Source: Roseibacillus sp.
GTDB lineage: Bacteria; Verrucomicrobiota; Verrucomicrobiia; Verrucomicrobiales; Akkermansiaceae
DNA length: 56,412 nucleotides
Assembly: GCA_002686085.1 (NCBI GenBank)
Contig: NZAC01000002.1
Coordinates: 122,708-179,119 of the forward strand
Direction: 5' to 3'
Both the position numbers and the translations under genes were made by a program. Below, one piece after another: positions 29,795-38,363 of this stretch. Below the pieces are notes generated by a model. The model made no database searches and was not told the origin of the DNA. It saw only the letters and a program-made list of their open reading frames with translations. Position 1 is the stretch's first letter. Each line of letters begins with the position of its first letter.

Positions 29795-30208
29795 CTACCT
29801 TGAGATACGTCCCTGAGACTTCTGCTGAATCCGCTCCAGTAGTTCTGCAGTTTCGGGATGCTCTGGATCCAATGCTGTTGCTCTGTTGAGCAATGAGGCT
29901 GCTGGCCGGTCTCCGGTTTGCTCCTGTAGAGCAGCCGCTTTCTTCGCGAGCACAAATGAGTGTGAATCGCGTGCCAGAGCAGTCTCGAAGTGTAGTCTTG
30001 CGGATGCTGGAGCACCATCTAACTCCGAAAAAACTCCACGGGCATACTCTTCCAGGGTCGTTTGAGCAGGCGCGTCCTGGCCGGGGAGGGCAGAGAGCGG
30101 CAAAAAAAAGAGCGAAGAGAGAGCAACAAAGGCGGCGGTCATGGACCGCCGCCTCGATGAGATATAATCAGGAGCGTTCTTCCGACCCCCTTGATCAGGG
30201 TTACTCAC
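29795..30208 (-). CDS. Exported TPR-like protein, translationally coupled
   Basis: A 137-residue small protein with a long n-region ending SSRRRSM, a hydrophobic signal segment (AAFVALSSLFFLPLSALPGQ) and two tetratricopeptide-like repeats (about residues 50-125; RLHFETALARD, NRATALDPEHPETAELLERI). The start is GTG at 30208, which overlaps the stop codon of the upstream giant gene as GTGA with AAGG just before it, a classic reinitiation arrangement. An ATG 21 codons later is an alternative. It probably acts in the periplasm as a protein-interaction module with its upstream neighbour; no catalytic motif is seen. Confidence 0.72.
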   Translation of the reverse strand: MSNPDQGGRKNAPDYISSRRRSMTAAFVALSSLFFLPLSALPGQDAPAQTTLEEYARGVFSELDGAPASARLHFETALARDSHSFVLAKKAAALQEQTGDRPAASLLNRATALDPEHPETAELLERIQQKSQGRISR

Positions 30209-33200
30209 TTTACCTTAAGCGTTCCCCACATGAGCTGGCCGTGTCCTGGGTAGGTGCAGACGAATTCGTAGTCACCGGGTGTCGCGGGGAGAGTAAGGTA
30301 AAGAGTAAACCGGCGCCCGGGCGCTACCTGTGGGGTAGAACCAAGGAGATCAGGACTATCAGGCACAAAATTCTTTTCAATCGCCTTGGCACCTAGGGCG
30401 ATAGTTGCCTCAAGAATATTCTGGCGCGTTCCCGGCTTGATGACGGCGAGGTTATGCATCAAGCCGTCCGGATCATTGTTGGTGAAGGCGATCGCGAGTT
30501 GTTCTCCTGCCTTGGCCTCAATTTCCTTCTTGTCAAATTTCATGCCCCGCAGAACACCGACTTCAATCCTACGAGCATTGTCATAGCCCTCCGGCACCAA
30601 TCGTGCCGGGGCTTTGCTGAGGGCGTCCATCTCGGCTTTCATCTTGGCGTCGCTGACCTTCGCAAGGGACTCATTGCGGAAGTTATTGATAAAGCCTCCA
30701 AAGCTGGCCCCACCCTTGAAGTTCCGGGCCTTGGCAAACCAGGTGAAGTATTGCTTGCGCAGTTCCGGCGTCCATCCTTCGGAGACATTCTTGAGTGCGA
30801 AGACATAGTGGATCTGCTGCCTCTGCGGGTTGTTGGACTTTTGATTCAAAAAGCTATTTCCATACTGCCCGGAACGCTTGAGAAGTTCATCGTCAAATTC
30901 GATCTCCTCAAGGCCGACGGCTTCCTGACTCAGGAGCGGCACAGTTTTAGCGACCACAGCGGGATCACCGAGGTAGACAAGCATATCCACCAGCTCTCGA
31001 TTAAGTGCATCAGTTTTAGCGGGGTACAGAGGGCTGATCGCCTCGATGACAGACTCGGCAGTGGCGATGTCTGGTTTCCCCATCCGGATAAAGCAGAGGG
31101 AGAGAACGCGGAGGGCCTCCAGTTGCTGCGCTTCGTTCATGGCGGCTGGCGACAGCTGGCTCAATGCGTCAAGCAGCGCCCCTTGATGGCTTGCGTCACC
31201 TTGTCTGGTCAGGGCGAGAAGCGCGGTCAAAGAGGTCTGAAGGTCATCTTCATTAAGGGCTTTGGCTGCCCAGTCGCTCACAGGTTGATGTTCGAGGGCA
31301 ATCCTTGCGGCGTAGCGGATGAAGCGATCCTCATGCCCGAGGGCGCTCCAGACCTTTTCAATGGAACCAGCAACTGCTTTACCGTGGTATTGCTCGAGAT
31401 CACGCCGCGTCTTCCGGAGTGCTTGAGTGGCCTTTGTGTCCGGGAAGCGCCGGTCCTTTGATACATCACCGGTGTAGGTCACCTTATAGAGAGCAGACTG
31501 GGTTCCCCGGCCTCCGACAGCGAAATACATGTTGCCGTCCTTGCCGATGACGCCGTCTGTAACATTAAGGGGAACACCGGTAACGAATTCCTCCTTAATT
31601 CCGCGATAGCTGGATCCTTCCGGCGCGAGGTGGATCGCGTAGATCGTTCCGTAGGTCCAGTCAAAGGCGTAGATTGCATGCTGGTAGTCCGCGGGGAAAT
31701 TGGAACCAAGCCCCGACATTACTCCAGTCGGACAGCCGGGACCGATGTCAATGGTCGGGGGCAGACAATCCGGGTACCACGCGGGCCATTTGCCCGTCCC
31801 TGTGCGCCATCCAAACTCGCTCCCGCTTGTGCAGTGATAAACTCTGGTTGGACGATACCAGGGTGTACCGCTATCCCACTCCATATCGGAATCGTAGGTG
31901 AACATTTCCCCGTGGGCGTTGAACGCCACGTCATACTGGTTCCGAAAGCCCGCTGAATAAAAATTCCATGCTTTGCCGTCTGGATCGGTATGCGCGATCC
32001 AGCCACCCGGGGCTCGAATACCGCGTGCATGTCCCCGGGCATCGGTCATTCTTGGGAGAAGAAGGTCCTCGGCGTAGTTTTTGGGGACGGAGTAGATTTC
32101 AGGCTTGGGAGGCTGGGTGTGATTACCGCCAAGGACCATAAGAGATTTTCCATCGGGAGTGAGGACGACCGCATGGGGTCCATGTTCGCCGCCACCCTGC
32201 AGCCCACGCAGTTTGGTGACCTTGTCGAGCTGGTCGTCTGCGTTTGTGTCCGTGAGGTAGTAAAGCCCACTGCCATGCCCGCCTACGCCGCCTCCGTTCA
32301 CGCAGACATAGAGACGATTAAACGCCCAGAGCAGTCCATGGCCTCCGCTGATCGGAGCGGGCACCTTTTCCACCTTCAGCTCCTTGCCGAGGGTCACCCG
32401 CCAAATCCCTGCCTTGCCCTGATCGCTGCAGTAGAGACGGCCCTTATCGTCTATAGCCATGGAGACCCATGAGCCTTGCTGCCCCTTGGGCACCGTGTAG
32501 ATTTTTTCTATTTCAAAGCCCTTAGGGTGGACTACTGCTTCACCCTTGGAGGCAGGTTTCTTCTTCGCGACCTTCTTGGAGGCGCGATTTAGAACGATGT
32601 CCTTAACCTCGATCTTCATGGGGCTACCGGCGTGAAGCTGGATTGCGACTACCCCCGAGAGAGAGCGCTTTGCCTTTTGCTCGTCCACGACTTCGCTGGT
32701 GGTGACGCCGTTGACCTTGTGGGTAAGAACATTGCCCTTTGCCTGCACCGTATAAGTATTCCATTCCCCGAGGTTGATGTTTTTCTTCCGGTCAAAATCA
32801 CCCACGATCGCGCGTTTCCCGTCTGCAGCGACTTTAATCTTCTGACCTCGTTGAGCGATGATGCCGCGGCCTTTTTCTTCGTACATCATCCCGAGGTAAT
32901 TCTGGGAAGGGTGCATGTCCATCTGGTAGCCACTGACAACCCAGTTGTCCTTATTGACGAGCTTGGACCGATATTGGATTCCCGAATTGTTGTTTCCGGT
33001 CACTCTCGCCTTAAGAGTGAGCTCAAAATCATCAACTGCCTTCCCCTGATAGACGAGAAAGGTATTTCCCTTGGTGGGATTGTCGGCCTTGGTTTCACCT
33101 ACAATCACCCCGTCTTCGACAGACCAGAACTTCGAATGGCCTTTCCAGCCAGAGAGATCCTTACCGTTGAACAGTTTTTCTGGTGCTCCCACCAGGATGG

Positions 33201-33246
33201 TCGGAAGTAGTGACAGGGCCGCTATGGGCAAGAGACTGGCTTTCAT
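30205..33246 (-). CDS. DUF1080-propeller-HEAT-cupredoxin secreted fusion protein
   Basis: A 1013-residue exported protein; the start ATG at 33246 gives a clean signal peptide (MKASLLPIAALSLLPTILVG), and 37 upstream codons are non-homologous. Domains in order: DUF1080/3-keto-disaccharide-hydrolase-like lectin fold (about 22-225, LFNGKDLSGWKG, NSGIQYRSK); a beta-propeller like glucose/sorbosone dehydrogenases (about 240-600); HEAT-like helices (about 615-830); and a C-terminal cupredoxin. The copper ligands are the His of HNLAV and the Cys, His and Met of VCTYPGHGQLM. The layout suggests periplasmic sugar oxidation coupled to a fused blue-copper electron acceptor. The substrate is unknown. The downstream TPR gene is translationally coupled. 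Confidence 0.9.
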   Translation of the reverse strand: MKASLLPIAALSLLPTILVGAPEKLFNGKDLSGWKGHSKFWSVEDGVIVGETKADNPTKGNTFLVYQGKAVDDFELTLKARVTGNNNSGIQYRSKLVNKDNWVVSGYQMDMHPSQNYLGMMYEEKGRGIIAQRGQKIKVAADGKRAIVGDFDRKKNINLGEWNTYTVQAKGNVLTHKVNGVTTSEVVDEQKAKRSLSGVVAIQLHAGSPMKIEVKDIVLNRASKKVAKKKPASKGEAVVHPKGFEIEKIYTVPKGQQGSWVSMAIDDKGRLYCSDQGKAGIWRVTLGKELKVEKVPAPISGGHGLLWAFNRLYVCVNGGGVGGHGSGLYYLTDTNADDQLDKVTKLRGLQGGGEHGPHAVVLTPDGKSLMVLGGNHTQPPKPEIYSVPKNYAEDLLLPRMTDARGHARGIRAPGGWIAHTDPDGKAWNFYSAGFRNQYDVAFNAHGEMFTYDSDMEWDSGTPWYRPTRVYHCTSGSEFGWRTGTGKWPAWYPDCLPPTIDIGPGCPTGVMSGLGSNFPADYQHAIYAFDWTYGTIYAIHLAPEGSSYRGIKEEFVTGVPLNVTDGVIGKDGNMYFAVGGRGTQSALYKVTYTGDVSKDRRFPDTKATQALRKTRRDLEQYHGKAVAGSIEKVWSALGHEDRFIRYAARIALEHQPVSDWAAKALNEDDLQTSLTALLALTRQGDASHQGALLDALSQLSPAAMNEAQQLEALRVLSLCFIRMGKPDIATAESVIEAISPLYPAKTDALNRELVDMLVYLGDPAVVAKTVPLLSQEAVGLEEIEFDDELLKRSGQYGNSFLNQKSNNPQRQQIHYVFALKNVSEGWTPELRKQYFTWFAKARNFKGGASFGGFINNFRNESLAKVSDAKMKAEMDALSKAPARLVPEGYDNARRIEVGVLRGMKFDKKEIEAKAGEQLAIAFTNNDPDGLMHNLAVIKPGTRQNILEATIALGAKAIEKNFVPDSPDLLGSTPQVAPGRRFTLYLTLPATPGDYEFVCTYPGHGQLMWGTLKVK

Positions 33247-33407
33247 GTTAGCCAGTAGGTAGCCGAGCAATGGGCCGTGGACAAGGCGCGTTTTACCCAC
33301 CCGAACAGGCGACCTTCGAGTCGGAAAGCCCGGGTAGCATCCTGAGGGAGGAATCAATATGATTCCCCTCGTTTCATCGAAAAGATGACTGACCCGGTGC
33401 CTCGGCA

Positions 33408-33428
33408 GAGAACGCCATCAGCGTTCTC
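33408..33428 (-). terminator. Hairpin, possible terminator
   Basis: A perfect 8-bp inverted repeat GAGAACGC-CATCA-GCGTTCTC lies 22 bp downstream of the minus-strand 34-residue ribosomal-type gene and upstream of the DUF1080 giant. There is no T-run after the stem on the minus strand, so a Rho-independent terminator is not proven; it could also be a transcript-stabilising hairpin. Confidence 0.35.
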
Positions 33429-33450
33429 CTCGCCGTCCGAGCTCAGACAT

Positions 33451-33555
33451 CTACGACTTGTAACGCAAGCGCTTCTTGTGGCGGTTTGCCTTCATCCGCT
33501 TCTTGCGCTTGTGCTTGTTGATCTTTGTCTTTCGACGTTTTTTCAGCGAGCCCAT
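33451..33555 (-). CDS. bS22/AURKAIP1-COX24-like small ribosomal-associated protein
   Basis: This 34-residue, extremely basic peptide is encoded by a short frame just downstream of hisG (start ATG 33555, TAG 33451-33453). It begins MGSLKKRRKTKINKHKRKKR, closely resembling bacterial AURKAIP1/COX24-domain (DUF1713) proteins and mycobacterial bS22, which start MGS(V/L)KKRR and bind the 30S subunit. Proteins of this kind are usually missed by gene finders because of length. The strong coding signal, with 19 Lys/Arg in 34 residues and no stop, makes chance unlikely. The hisG stop region lies 39 bp upstream on the same strand read in the opposite order of translation start. Confidence 0.85.
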   Translation of the reverse strand: MGSLKKRRKTKINKHKRKKRMKANRHKKRLRYKS

Positions 33556-33594
33556 GTTTAACAGTGGTTGTTCGGGGGTGGACAGGAGAGATTT

Positions 33595-34479
33595 TCAGGA
33601 GACGATTTTGTTTAGCGGGTATTCGATGATTCCTTCCGCTCCGAGTTCCTTGAGGTCTGGCACGAGGTGTCGGACAGCGGACTCGTCGATGATGGTTTCT
33701 ACCGCTACCCAGCCTTCTTCAGCGAGGGAGCTGACCGTTGGACGGCGGAGCGAGGGTAGGCGTTCCAATACCTTGGGCAAGGACTTTTCGGGGAGGTTGA
33801 GCTTCAACCCGACCTTGTCTCGTGCAGCAAGGGCAGCTTGGATCATTAGGACCATACGCTCCATTTTCTGGCGCTTCCAAGGGTTGGCAAAAGCCTCCTT
33901 GGAGGCGAAAAAGTGGGGGAAAGAGACCAGTAACTCGTCAACAATGCGGAGTTTGTTGGCTCGGAGCGATGAGCCAGTTTCGGTCACGTCGACGATGGCG
34001 TCCACGAGGTCCGGAACCTTCACCTCGGTTGCTCCCCAGGAAAATTCGATGTCTGCGGTGACTCCCTTGCTCTCCAGATATCGTTTGGTGATTCCTACGG
34101 CCTCGGTCGCGATACGTTTTCCCTCAAGATCCTCAACCTTCTTAATTGGAGAGTCCTCAGGAACCACGAGCACCCAGCGAGTCGGTCGTACAGTAGCGCG
34201 GGAATAGGGCAGCTCAGCCATATCCTCCAAGTCCGCACCGTTTTCATAGACCCAGTCATAGCCGGTAATTCCGCAATCGAGAAAACCGTCATGAATATAG
34301 GATCCAATTTCTTGGGCTCGAATCATGAAGATATCCAGCTCGTCGTCGTCGGAGGATGGCCGTAATCCTCGCGAGGAGGAATATACGTGGTAGCCAGCCT
34401 TTGCCAGGAGGTGGAGGGTCGGCTCCTGAAGACTGCCTTTGGGCAGTGCTATACGGAGAGTGTTCGCTGATTCGGCCAC
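33595..34479 (-). CDS. hisG: ATP phosphoribosyltransferase, long form
   Basis: HisG performs the first step of histidine synthesis, condensing ATP with PRPP. The 294-residue length shows the long form with a C-terminal ACT-like regulatory domain (about 215-294) and no need for His[14 protein letters not shown] is the N-terminal block, [10 protein letters not shown] binds substrate, and [13 protein letters not shown] plus [19 protein letters not shown] surround the PRPP site. No other his gene is present in the window. The 34-residue bS22-like gene lies directly downstream on the same strand (39-bp gap). Confidence 0.95.
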   Translation of the reverse strand: MAESANTLRIALPKGSLQEPTLHLLAKAGYHVYSSSRGLRPSSDDDELDIFMIRAQEIGSYIHDGFLDCGITGYDWVYENGADLEDMAELPYSRATVRPTRWVLVVPEDSPIKKVEDLEGKRIATEAVGITKRYLESKGVTADIEFSWGATEVKVPDLVDAIVDVTETGSSLRANKLRIVDELLVSFPHFFASKEAFANPWKRQKMERMVLMIQAALAARDKVGLKLNLPEKSLPKVLERLPSLRRPTVSSLAEEGWVAVETIIDESAVRHLVPDLKELGAEGIIEYPLNKIVS

Positions 34480-34660
34480 GATAGGATCCGGTTGGGGCGG
34501 GGGGTTTTACCTGCGAACGGCCGCGAAGCAACGCAAATATGAGCTCTGCAGAACCGAGGAGGCTTTCCTGCGCACCGGCGCCTGGATCTCCCTGCGTGGC
34601 CTACACCGCTAGGGGATGGCCTGTGATTGACGGGTATTTGGCCCGACGAGGGCTTAAGAA

Positions 34661-35149
34661 TCAGGCTTGCGACAAGGCCCAACGAACCATGGGAAGGTGC
34701 TCAGCACTCACTGAGGCGAGTATTTCGTCACGAAATGCTTGTTCTTGAGCCTTGTAGCGCTCGATCGTTTGTTCCGTGACGGAGATTTCCCACATGCGGC
34801 GTGCGACTTCATCCAAGGGATTCTCAAGGGGTTCTGCCCCGGAGCCCTCGTTTTCAGGGGCTGAACCGCCAATAAGGGTATTTGTGCCCAGCAGGTAGGG
34901 GGAGAGTTCGTGAATTTGCCGGTCCCTGAGCTCCACAGTCGCATCTTGGTCCCCTCGGAGCTGCATGAGTTCCGGAAAGAGGGCACGAATCTTCCTAACG
35001 AGGGAGCTGAGATTCTCGGATTCTTCTCCACCGGAGCCGAGATCGCGTACTGCTCCTGCCAGTTCGTTCTTTACCCGATCCTTCGCGACGTTGAAAGGAA
35101 CTAACTTTTGGGAGTCAGATGGGGAGTCTGCGGCGGGAAAAGAGCTCAT
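34661..35149 (-). CDS. Hypothetical protein
   Basis: I do not recognise this 162-residue protein. It is acidic, has no signal peptide or membrane segment, and looks mainly helical, with a flexible Ser/Glu/Gly-rich stretch near residues 92-108 (SAPENEGSGAEP). The segments RKIRALFPELMQLRGDQDATVELRDRQ (split by a charged turn) and EVARRMWEISVTEQTIERYK could form coiled-coil helices. It is transcribed divergently from another unrecognised gene across a 242-bp AT-rich gap, with hisG 181 bp downstream. Codon use looks like its neighbours, so there is no sign of recent transfer. Confidence 0.65.
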   Translation of the reverse strand: MSSFPAADSPSDSQKLVPFNVAKDRVKNELAGAVRDLGSGGEESENLSSLVRKIRALFPELMQLRGDQDATVELRDRQIHELSPYLLGTNTLIGGSAPENEGSGAEPLENPLDEVARRMWEISVTEQTIERYKAQEQAFRDEILASVSAEHLPMVRWALSQA

Positions 35150-35391
35150 TTTTGATAAATTCTCGGGGTAAATCCTGCGAAGGAAGGCGCCAACGCAGCG
35201 GTTTTCGGTCTTACAGGAGCACTTCTAGCGTCAAAAAATTAGTTTGCGAGCTAAATTTTAACATTTTGATTTAGCCTGATAATATCAAAATGCTTGGATA
35301 AAAGGTAAATCAAAGGGAATCTTCGGGGGGTAGCCTTAAATAAATTTAGCAAAAACTTGCCAAATGGGACTAACTTTAATAAATTTTCCTC
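35150..35391. promoter_or_regulatory. AT-rich divergent promoter region with inverted repeats
   Basis: This 242-bp gap between two divergent unknown genes is much richer in A and T than anything else in the window. It contains a perfect 9-bp inverted repeat, CATTTTGAT at 35262-35270 and ATCAAAATG at 35284-35292, with a 13-bp spacer, and a smaller one around TTAGTTTGCGAGCTAA at 35240-35255. Several TAAATT/AATAAATTT runs precede the plus-strand start. It is probably a regulatory region with an operator; no regulator is known. Confidence 0.45.
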
Positions 35392-35904
35392 GTGAGCGCG
35401 CCCTCTCAATTTCAGCACCTTGCGGATGATCTATGGCGTTTAAGCCTGTCTGAGCTTCGGGATTTCCAAGGCGTGATCAATAAGATCATGGCTGCGAAAG
35501 AGGAGATTGCGGCCGTCTCGGAAACTTCTGCGGAGGAGCGAGATCGTGTGGCGGCGATGGAGCTGAAGGAGATCCGGGACTATCTGCAGAACGAAGATAT
35601 TGCTCTTTCGGGACCTGAAGCAGTGGTTCTCGCGGCCTATTGCAAGCATCAGGAGGGATCCGAACTCCTTGATTCCAAGGGACTAAATATCTTTCTCGAC
35701 TCCTATGGGCGTAAGCCAGCGAATACATCTACGGTAGTAGAAAAGCTCGGCAAGCGCTCCATGGTAGTGATCGAGGACGACGGGTTACACTCACACAAGA
35801 AGTTTAAGCTTACGGAGATGGGACAGGATGAGGCATGGGAGATACTGCTGCGTCTTAGACGCGGAAGGGACAAGGGACGGACACCTCTTACCGCGGTAAT
35901 TTAG
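35392..35904 (+). CDS. Hypothetical protein
   Basis: This 170-residue protein starts with GTG at 35392 directly after the AT-rich region. I do not recognise it. The first 65 residues are helical and charged (LSLSELRDFQGVINKIM, TSAEERDRVAAME), and the second half has a winged-helix flavour (VVLAAYCKHQEGSELLDSKG, RKPANTSTVVEKLGKR, KFKLTEMGQDEAWEILLRL), as in small tetracycline-repressor-unrelated DNA-binding domains. A DNA-binding role would fit its position next to an operator-like repeat, but this is only inference. Transketolase follows 150 bp downstream. Confidence 0.65.
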   Translation: MSAPSQFQHLADDLWRLSLSELRDFQGVINKIMAAKEEIAAVSETSAEERDRVAAMELKEIRDYLQNEDIALSGPEAVVLAAYCKHQEGSELLDSKGLNIFLDSYGRKPANTSTVVEKLGKRSMVVIEDDGLHSHKKFKLTEMGQDEAWEILLRLRRGRDKGRTPLTAVI

Positions 35905-35946
35905 GGTCGCCCTTTCCGGGGTAGGTAGATCATCGGTTGTGATTTT

Positions 35947-35987
35947 ACCTGACCCAATCCCGACCTGCTTGTCGGCAACGGTCAGGT
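35947..35987. promoter_or_regulatory. Nested inverted repeat in the transketolase leader
   Basis: ACCTGACC at 35947-35954 pairs perfectly with GGTCAGGT at 35980-35987, and inside it CCGAC (35960-35964) pairs with GTCGG (35971-35975). The 41-bp two-stem structure lies 67 bp before the tkt start codon. No U-run follows on either strand, so it is more likely an mRNA leader structure or operator than an intrinsic terminator. Confidence 0.4.
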
Positions 35988-36054
35988 GAAGACCGCGGAT
36001 GCGGCGGTATTACGCCTTGCACCCTTCATCGGGTTCCCCAATCCTGCGCCACCC

Positions 36055-38055
36055 ATGAGCAAGGAGATATTGGACGAGACGAGTGGATCTTTGACCCAGG
36101 CCGCCAAGGAGGCCCGGGGGTTGGCAATCGATGCGGTGCATGCGTGTTCTTCCGGGCACCTTGGACTCCCTCTGGGGTGTGCCGAAATCGGAGCAGTTCT
36201 TTTCGGTGAGACCATGCGGTATAATCCATCGGCTCCTGGCTGGCTTAATCGGGACCGATTCATTCTTTCGGCAGGCCATGGATCGATGTTTCTTTACAGT
36301 TGGTTGCACCTTTCCGGATATGATCTCTCGCTTCAAGCGGTGAAGGATTTCCGAAAACTTCACAGCGTGACGCCGGGCCACCCCGAGTATGAGGAAACTC
36401 CCGGGGTAGAGGCGACGACTGGGCCCTTGGGTCAGGGCGTAGGAAACGCGGTTGGATATGCTCTGAGCGGAAAGCGAGCCGCAGCTCGATTTAACACGCC
36501 CGGGCACACGCTCTTTGACCATCACGTGATCGCTCTTGCAGGAGACGGTTGCATGCAGGAGGGGGTTGCTCGTGAGGCCATTGCGTTTGCGGGTCACAGT
36601 GGTTTGGATAACCTCATCCTGATATACGATAGTAATGATGTGACTCTTGACGCCATGGCAGAGGTCACCCAGAGCGAGGATGCGGACTCGTATTTTGCTG
36701 CAGTCGGTTGGGATGCGGTTACCGTCGATGGACATGACATCAGCGCGGTAGGGCAGGCTCTTCAGTCAGCAAAGGAAAATGACAATGGAAAGCCAAAGGT
36801 CATTATAGCCAAGACTCTTATCGGAAAGGGTATTCCGGAGGTGGCTGGAACGGCAGCTGGGCACGGAGAGGGAGGAGCCAAGTTTGCGGAAGCGGCCCGC
36901 GAAGGTCTCGGTTTACCAGCGGAGACCTTTTACGTTTCTGAGGAGACAAGGAAGTATTTTGCTGACCGGAATAGTGCAATGCAGGATGAATATTCTGCGT
37001 GGGAAAAGACCTACGAAGCATGGGCTGCTGAAAATCCTAGTTTGGCAGCCGAGCTTCAGGATGGAGTTTCCAAATCCGTTCCTGATGACCTTCTCGACCA
37101 GATTCCAGAGTTTGATCCGGACCATAAGGACGCTACGAGAGGCTCAGGCGGCGTGGTAATTAATGCGGTGTCGAAGGCGGTCCCTCAACTAGTGAGCGGA
37201 TCGGCTGACCTCTACGGTTCAACCAAGAATTACATTAAAGACGATTCGGATTTCAGCGCCACCAATCCATCGGGGCGTAATATCTGGTTTGGTATTCGTG
37301 AGCACGCGATGGGTGCAATTTGTAATGGGATCGCCTATGATGGACTCTTCCGTGCCAGCGGGGCGACGTTTCTGGTGTTCGCGGATTATCTCCGGCCTGC
37401 TATCCGGCTAGCAGGCTTGGCGGGCCTCCCGGTGACTTATATTTTCACTCACGACTCGGTGGGAGTCGGAGAGGATGGGCCAACTCATCAGCCGGTAGAA
37501 ACTGTGAGTGGATTACGAGTAATTCCAAATCTCGACGTGATTCGTCCTGCGGACCCAGAGGAGGTGGCAGGGGCGTGGGCGGCTGCGATGCTGCGGACTG
37601 ATGGCCCAACAGCTCTTATCCTGACACGTCAAGGGGTCCCGAACCTCAGCAGCGTCCCAATAGCAGAGCGCCGTGAAGGAGCTGCTCTGGGGGGATACGT
37701 CCTGCGTAGAGAGCAAGGTGCGCTTGAGACAATCATTATGGCGAGCGGTTCAGAGGTCGAACATGCTCTTGAGGCTGCGGATCGTCTCGGCGATAGCGTC
37801 AGGGTCGTCTCGATGCCTTGCCTTGAACGATTTGATCGGCAGGACGATGGATATCGGGAGTCGGTACTTCCTCAATCCTGTCAAAAGAGGGTCGCCATCG
37901 AGGCGGGCGTCACCAACCTCTGGTGGAAATACGTTGGAACATCCGGACATGTGATTGGCATTGACCGTTTCGGACTCAGTGCGCCAGGCAACGTTGTCAT
38001 GCAGGAGCTTGGCATTACGGCAGACAAGGTGGTGGAGGCAGTCGAGAATCTCTAG
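36055..38055 (+). CDS. tkt: Transketolase
   Basis: Transketolase moves two-carbon ketol units between pentose-phosphate and glycolytic sugars using thiamine diphosphate. The start ATG 36055 ([11 protein letters not shown]) gives 666 residues, the usual length; an upstream in-frame ATG adds 23 unrelated residues. The cofactor motif begins [12 protein letters not shown] and ends NDVTLD. Substrate residues are seen in [10 protein letters not shown] and [14 protein letters not shown], and [17 protein letters not shown] is the central active-site histidine block. It stands alone; no other pentose-phosphate gene is adjacent. Confidence 0.96.
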   Translation: MSKEILDETSGSLTQAAKEARGLAIDAVHACSSGHLGLPLGCAEIGAVLFGETMRYNPSAPGWLNRDRFILSAGHGSMFLYSWLHLSGYDLSLQAVKDFRKLHSVTPGHPEYEETPGVEATTGPLGQGVGNAVGYALSGKRAAARFNTPGHTLFDHHVIALAGDGCMQEGVAREAIAFAGHSGLDNLILIYDSNDVTLDAMAEVTQSEDADSYFAAVGWDAVTVDGHDISAVGQALQSAKENDNGKPKVIIAKTLIGKGIPEVAGTAAGHGEGGAKFAEAAREGLGLPAETFYVSEETRKYFADRNSAMQDEYSAWEKTYEAWAAENPSLAAELQDGVSKSVPDDLLDQIPEFDPDHKDATRGSGGVVINAVSKAVPQLVSGSADLYGSTKNYIKDDSDFSATNPSGRNIWFGIREHAMGAICNGIAYDGLFRASGATFLVFADYLRPAIRLAGLAGLPVTYIFTHDSVGVGEDGPTHQPVETVSGLRVIPNLDVIRPADPEEVAGAWAAAMLRTDGPTALILTRQGVPNLSSVPIAERREGAALGGYVLRREQGALETIIMASGSEVEHALEAADRLGDSVRVVSMPCLERFDRQDDGYRESVLPQSCQKRVAIEAGVTNLWWKYVGTSGHVIGIDRFGLSAPGNVVMQELGITADKVVEAVENL

Positions 38056-38075
38056 GACTCTTAATTTTCCCAATA

Positions 38076-38314
38076 CGCGGCTGGTCCCGGAGGCTCTGGG
38101 CCCAACTTGCAGAGAAGGCGAACGTTCGCGAAAGGGTTCTTGCCTCGGAGGAAGGTCCGGTGGACTGTGCAGCCCCCTGGGAGAGCCAGGGTCTCCTTGG
38201 GAAGCCCGTGGCACGGGCAGGAAATAGATGGGAAATCCGGTGAAAATCCGGAGCGGTCCCGCCACTGTGTGGCCTTTATGAAAATTGAGGGCCAAGCCAG
38301 ATTGCCAGCCTGAG
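38076..38314 (+). promoter_or_regulatory. Cobalamin (B12) riboswitch with a greatly extended P3 region
   Basis: Core sequence at 38229-38268 matches the B12-riboswitch consensus: GGGAAATCCGGTGAAAATCC followed by GGAGCGGTCCCGCCACTGT. The B12 box is at 38294-38310 (AAGCCAGATTGCCAGCC). CCAGCC at 38305-38310 pairs with GGCTGG at 38079-38084, closing the fold. About 140 nt lie between that arm and the core instead of about 15. The insert holds GCGAACGTTCGC, a CCCTGG/CCAGGG hairpin and a GCCCG/CGGGC hairpin. A CCCG/CGGG hairpin at 38330-38344 just before the receptor start may be the expression platform. B12 binding would lower expression of the receptor. Confidence 0.9.
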
Positions 38315-38363
38315 AAGAAGTTCAAAATGCCCGCGAGCGACGGGTTGTAGAGCAGATTATCCA

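Noticed and set aside
30454-31461. 335-codon plus-strand frame
   Set aside because: Antisense to the DUF1080-propeller-cupredoxin gene; no signal, no domains.
38140-38222. Resemblance to RNase P RNA (GAGGAAGGTCCGG and CCGTGGCACGG)
   Set aside because: The other universally conserved RNase P elements are missing, and the stretch lies between the paired arm and core of the B12 riboswitch, so it is better explained as its insertion.
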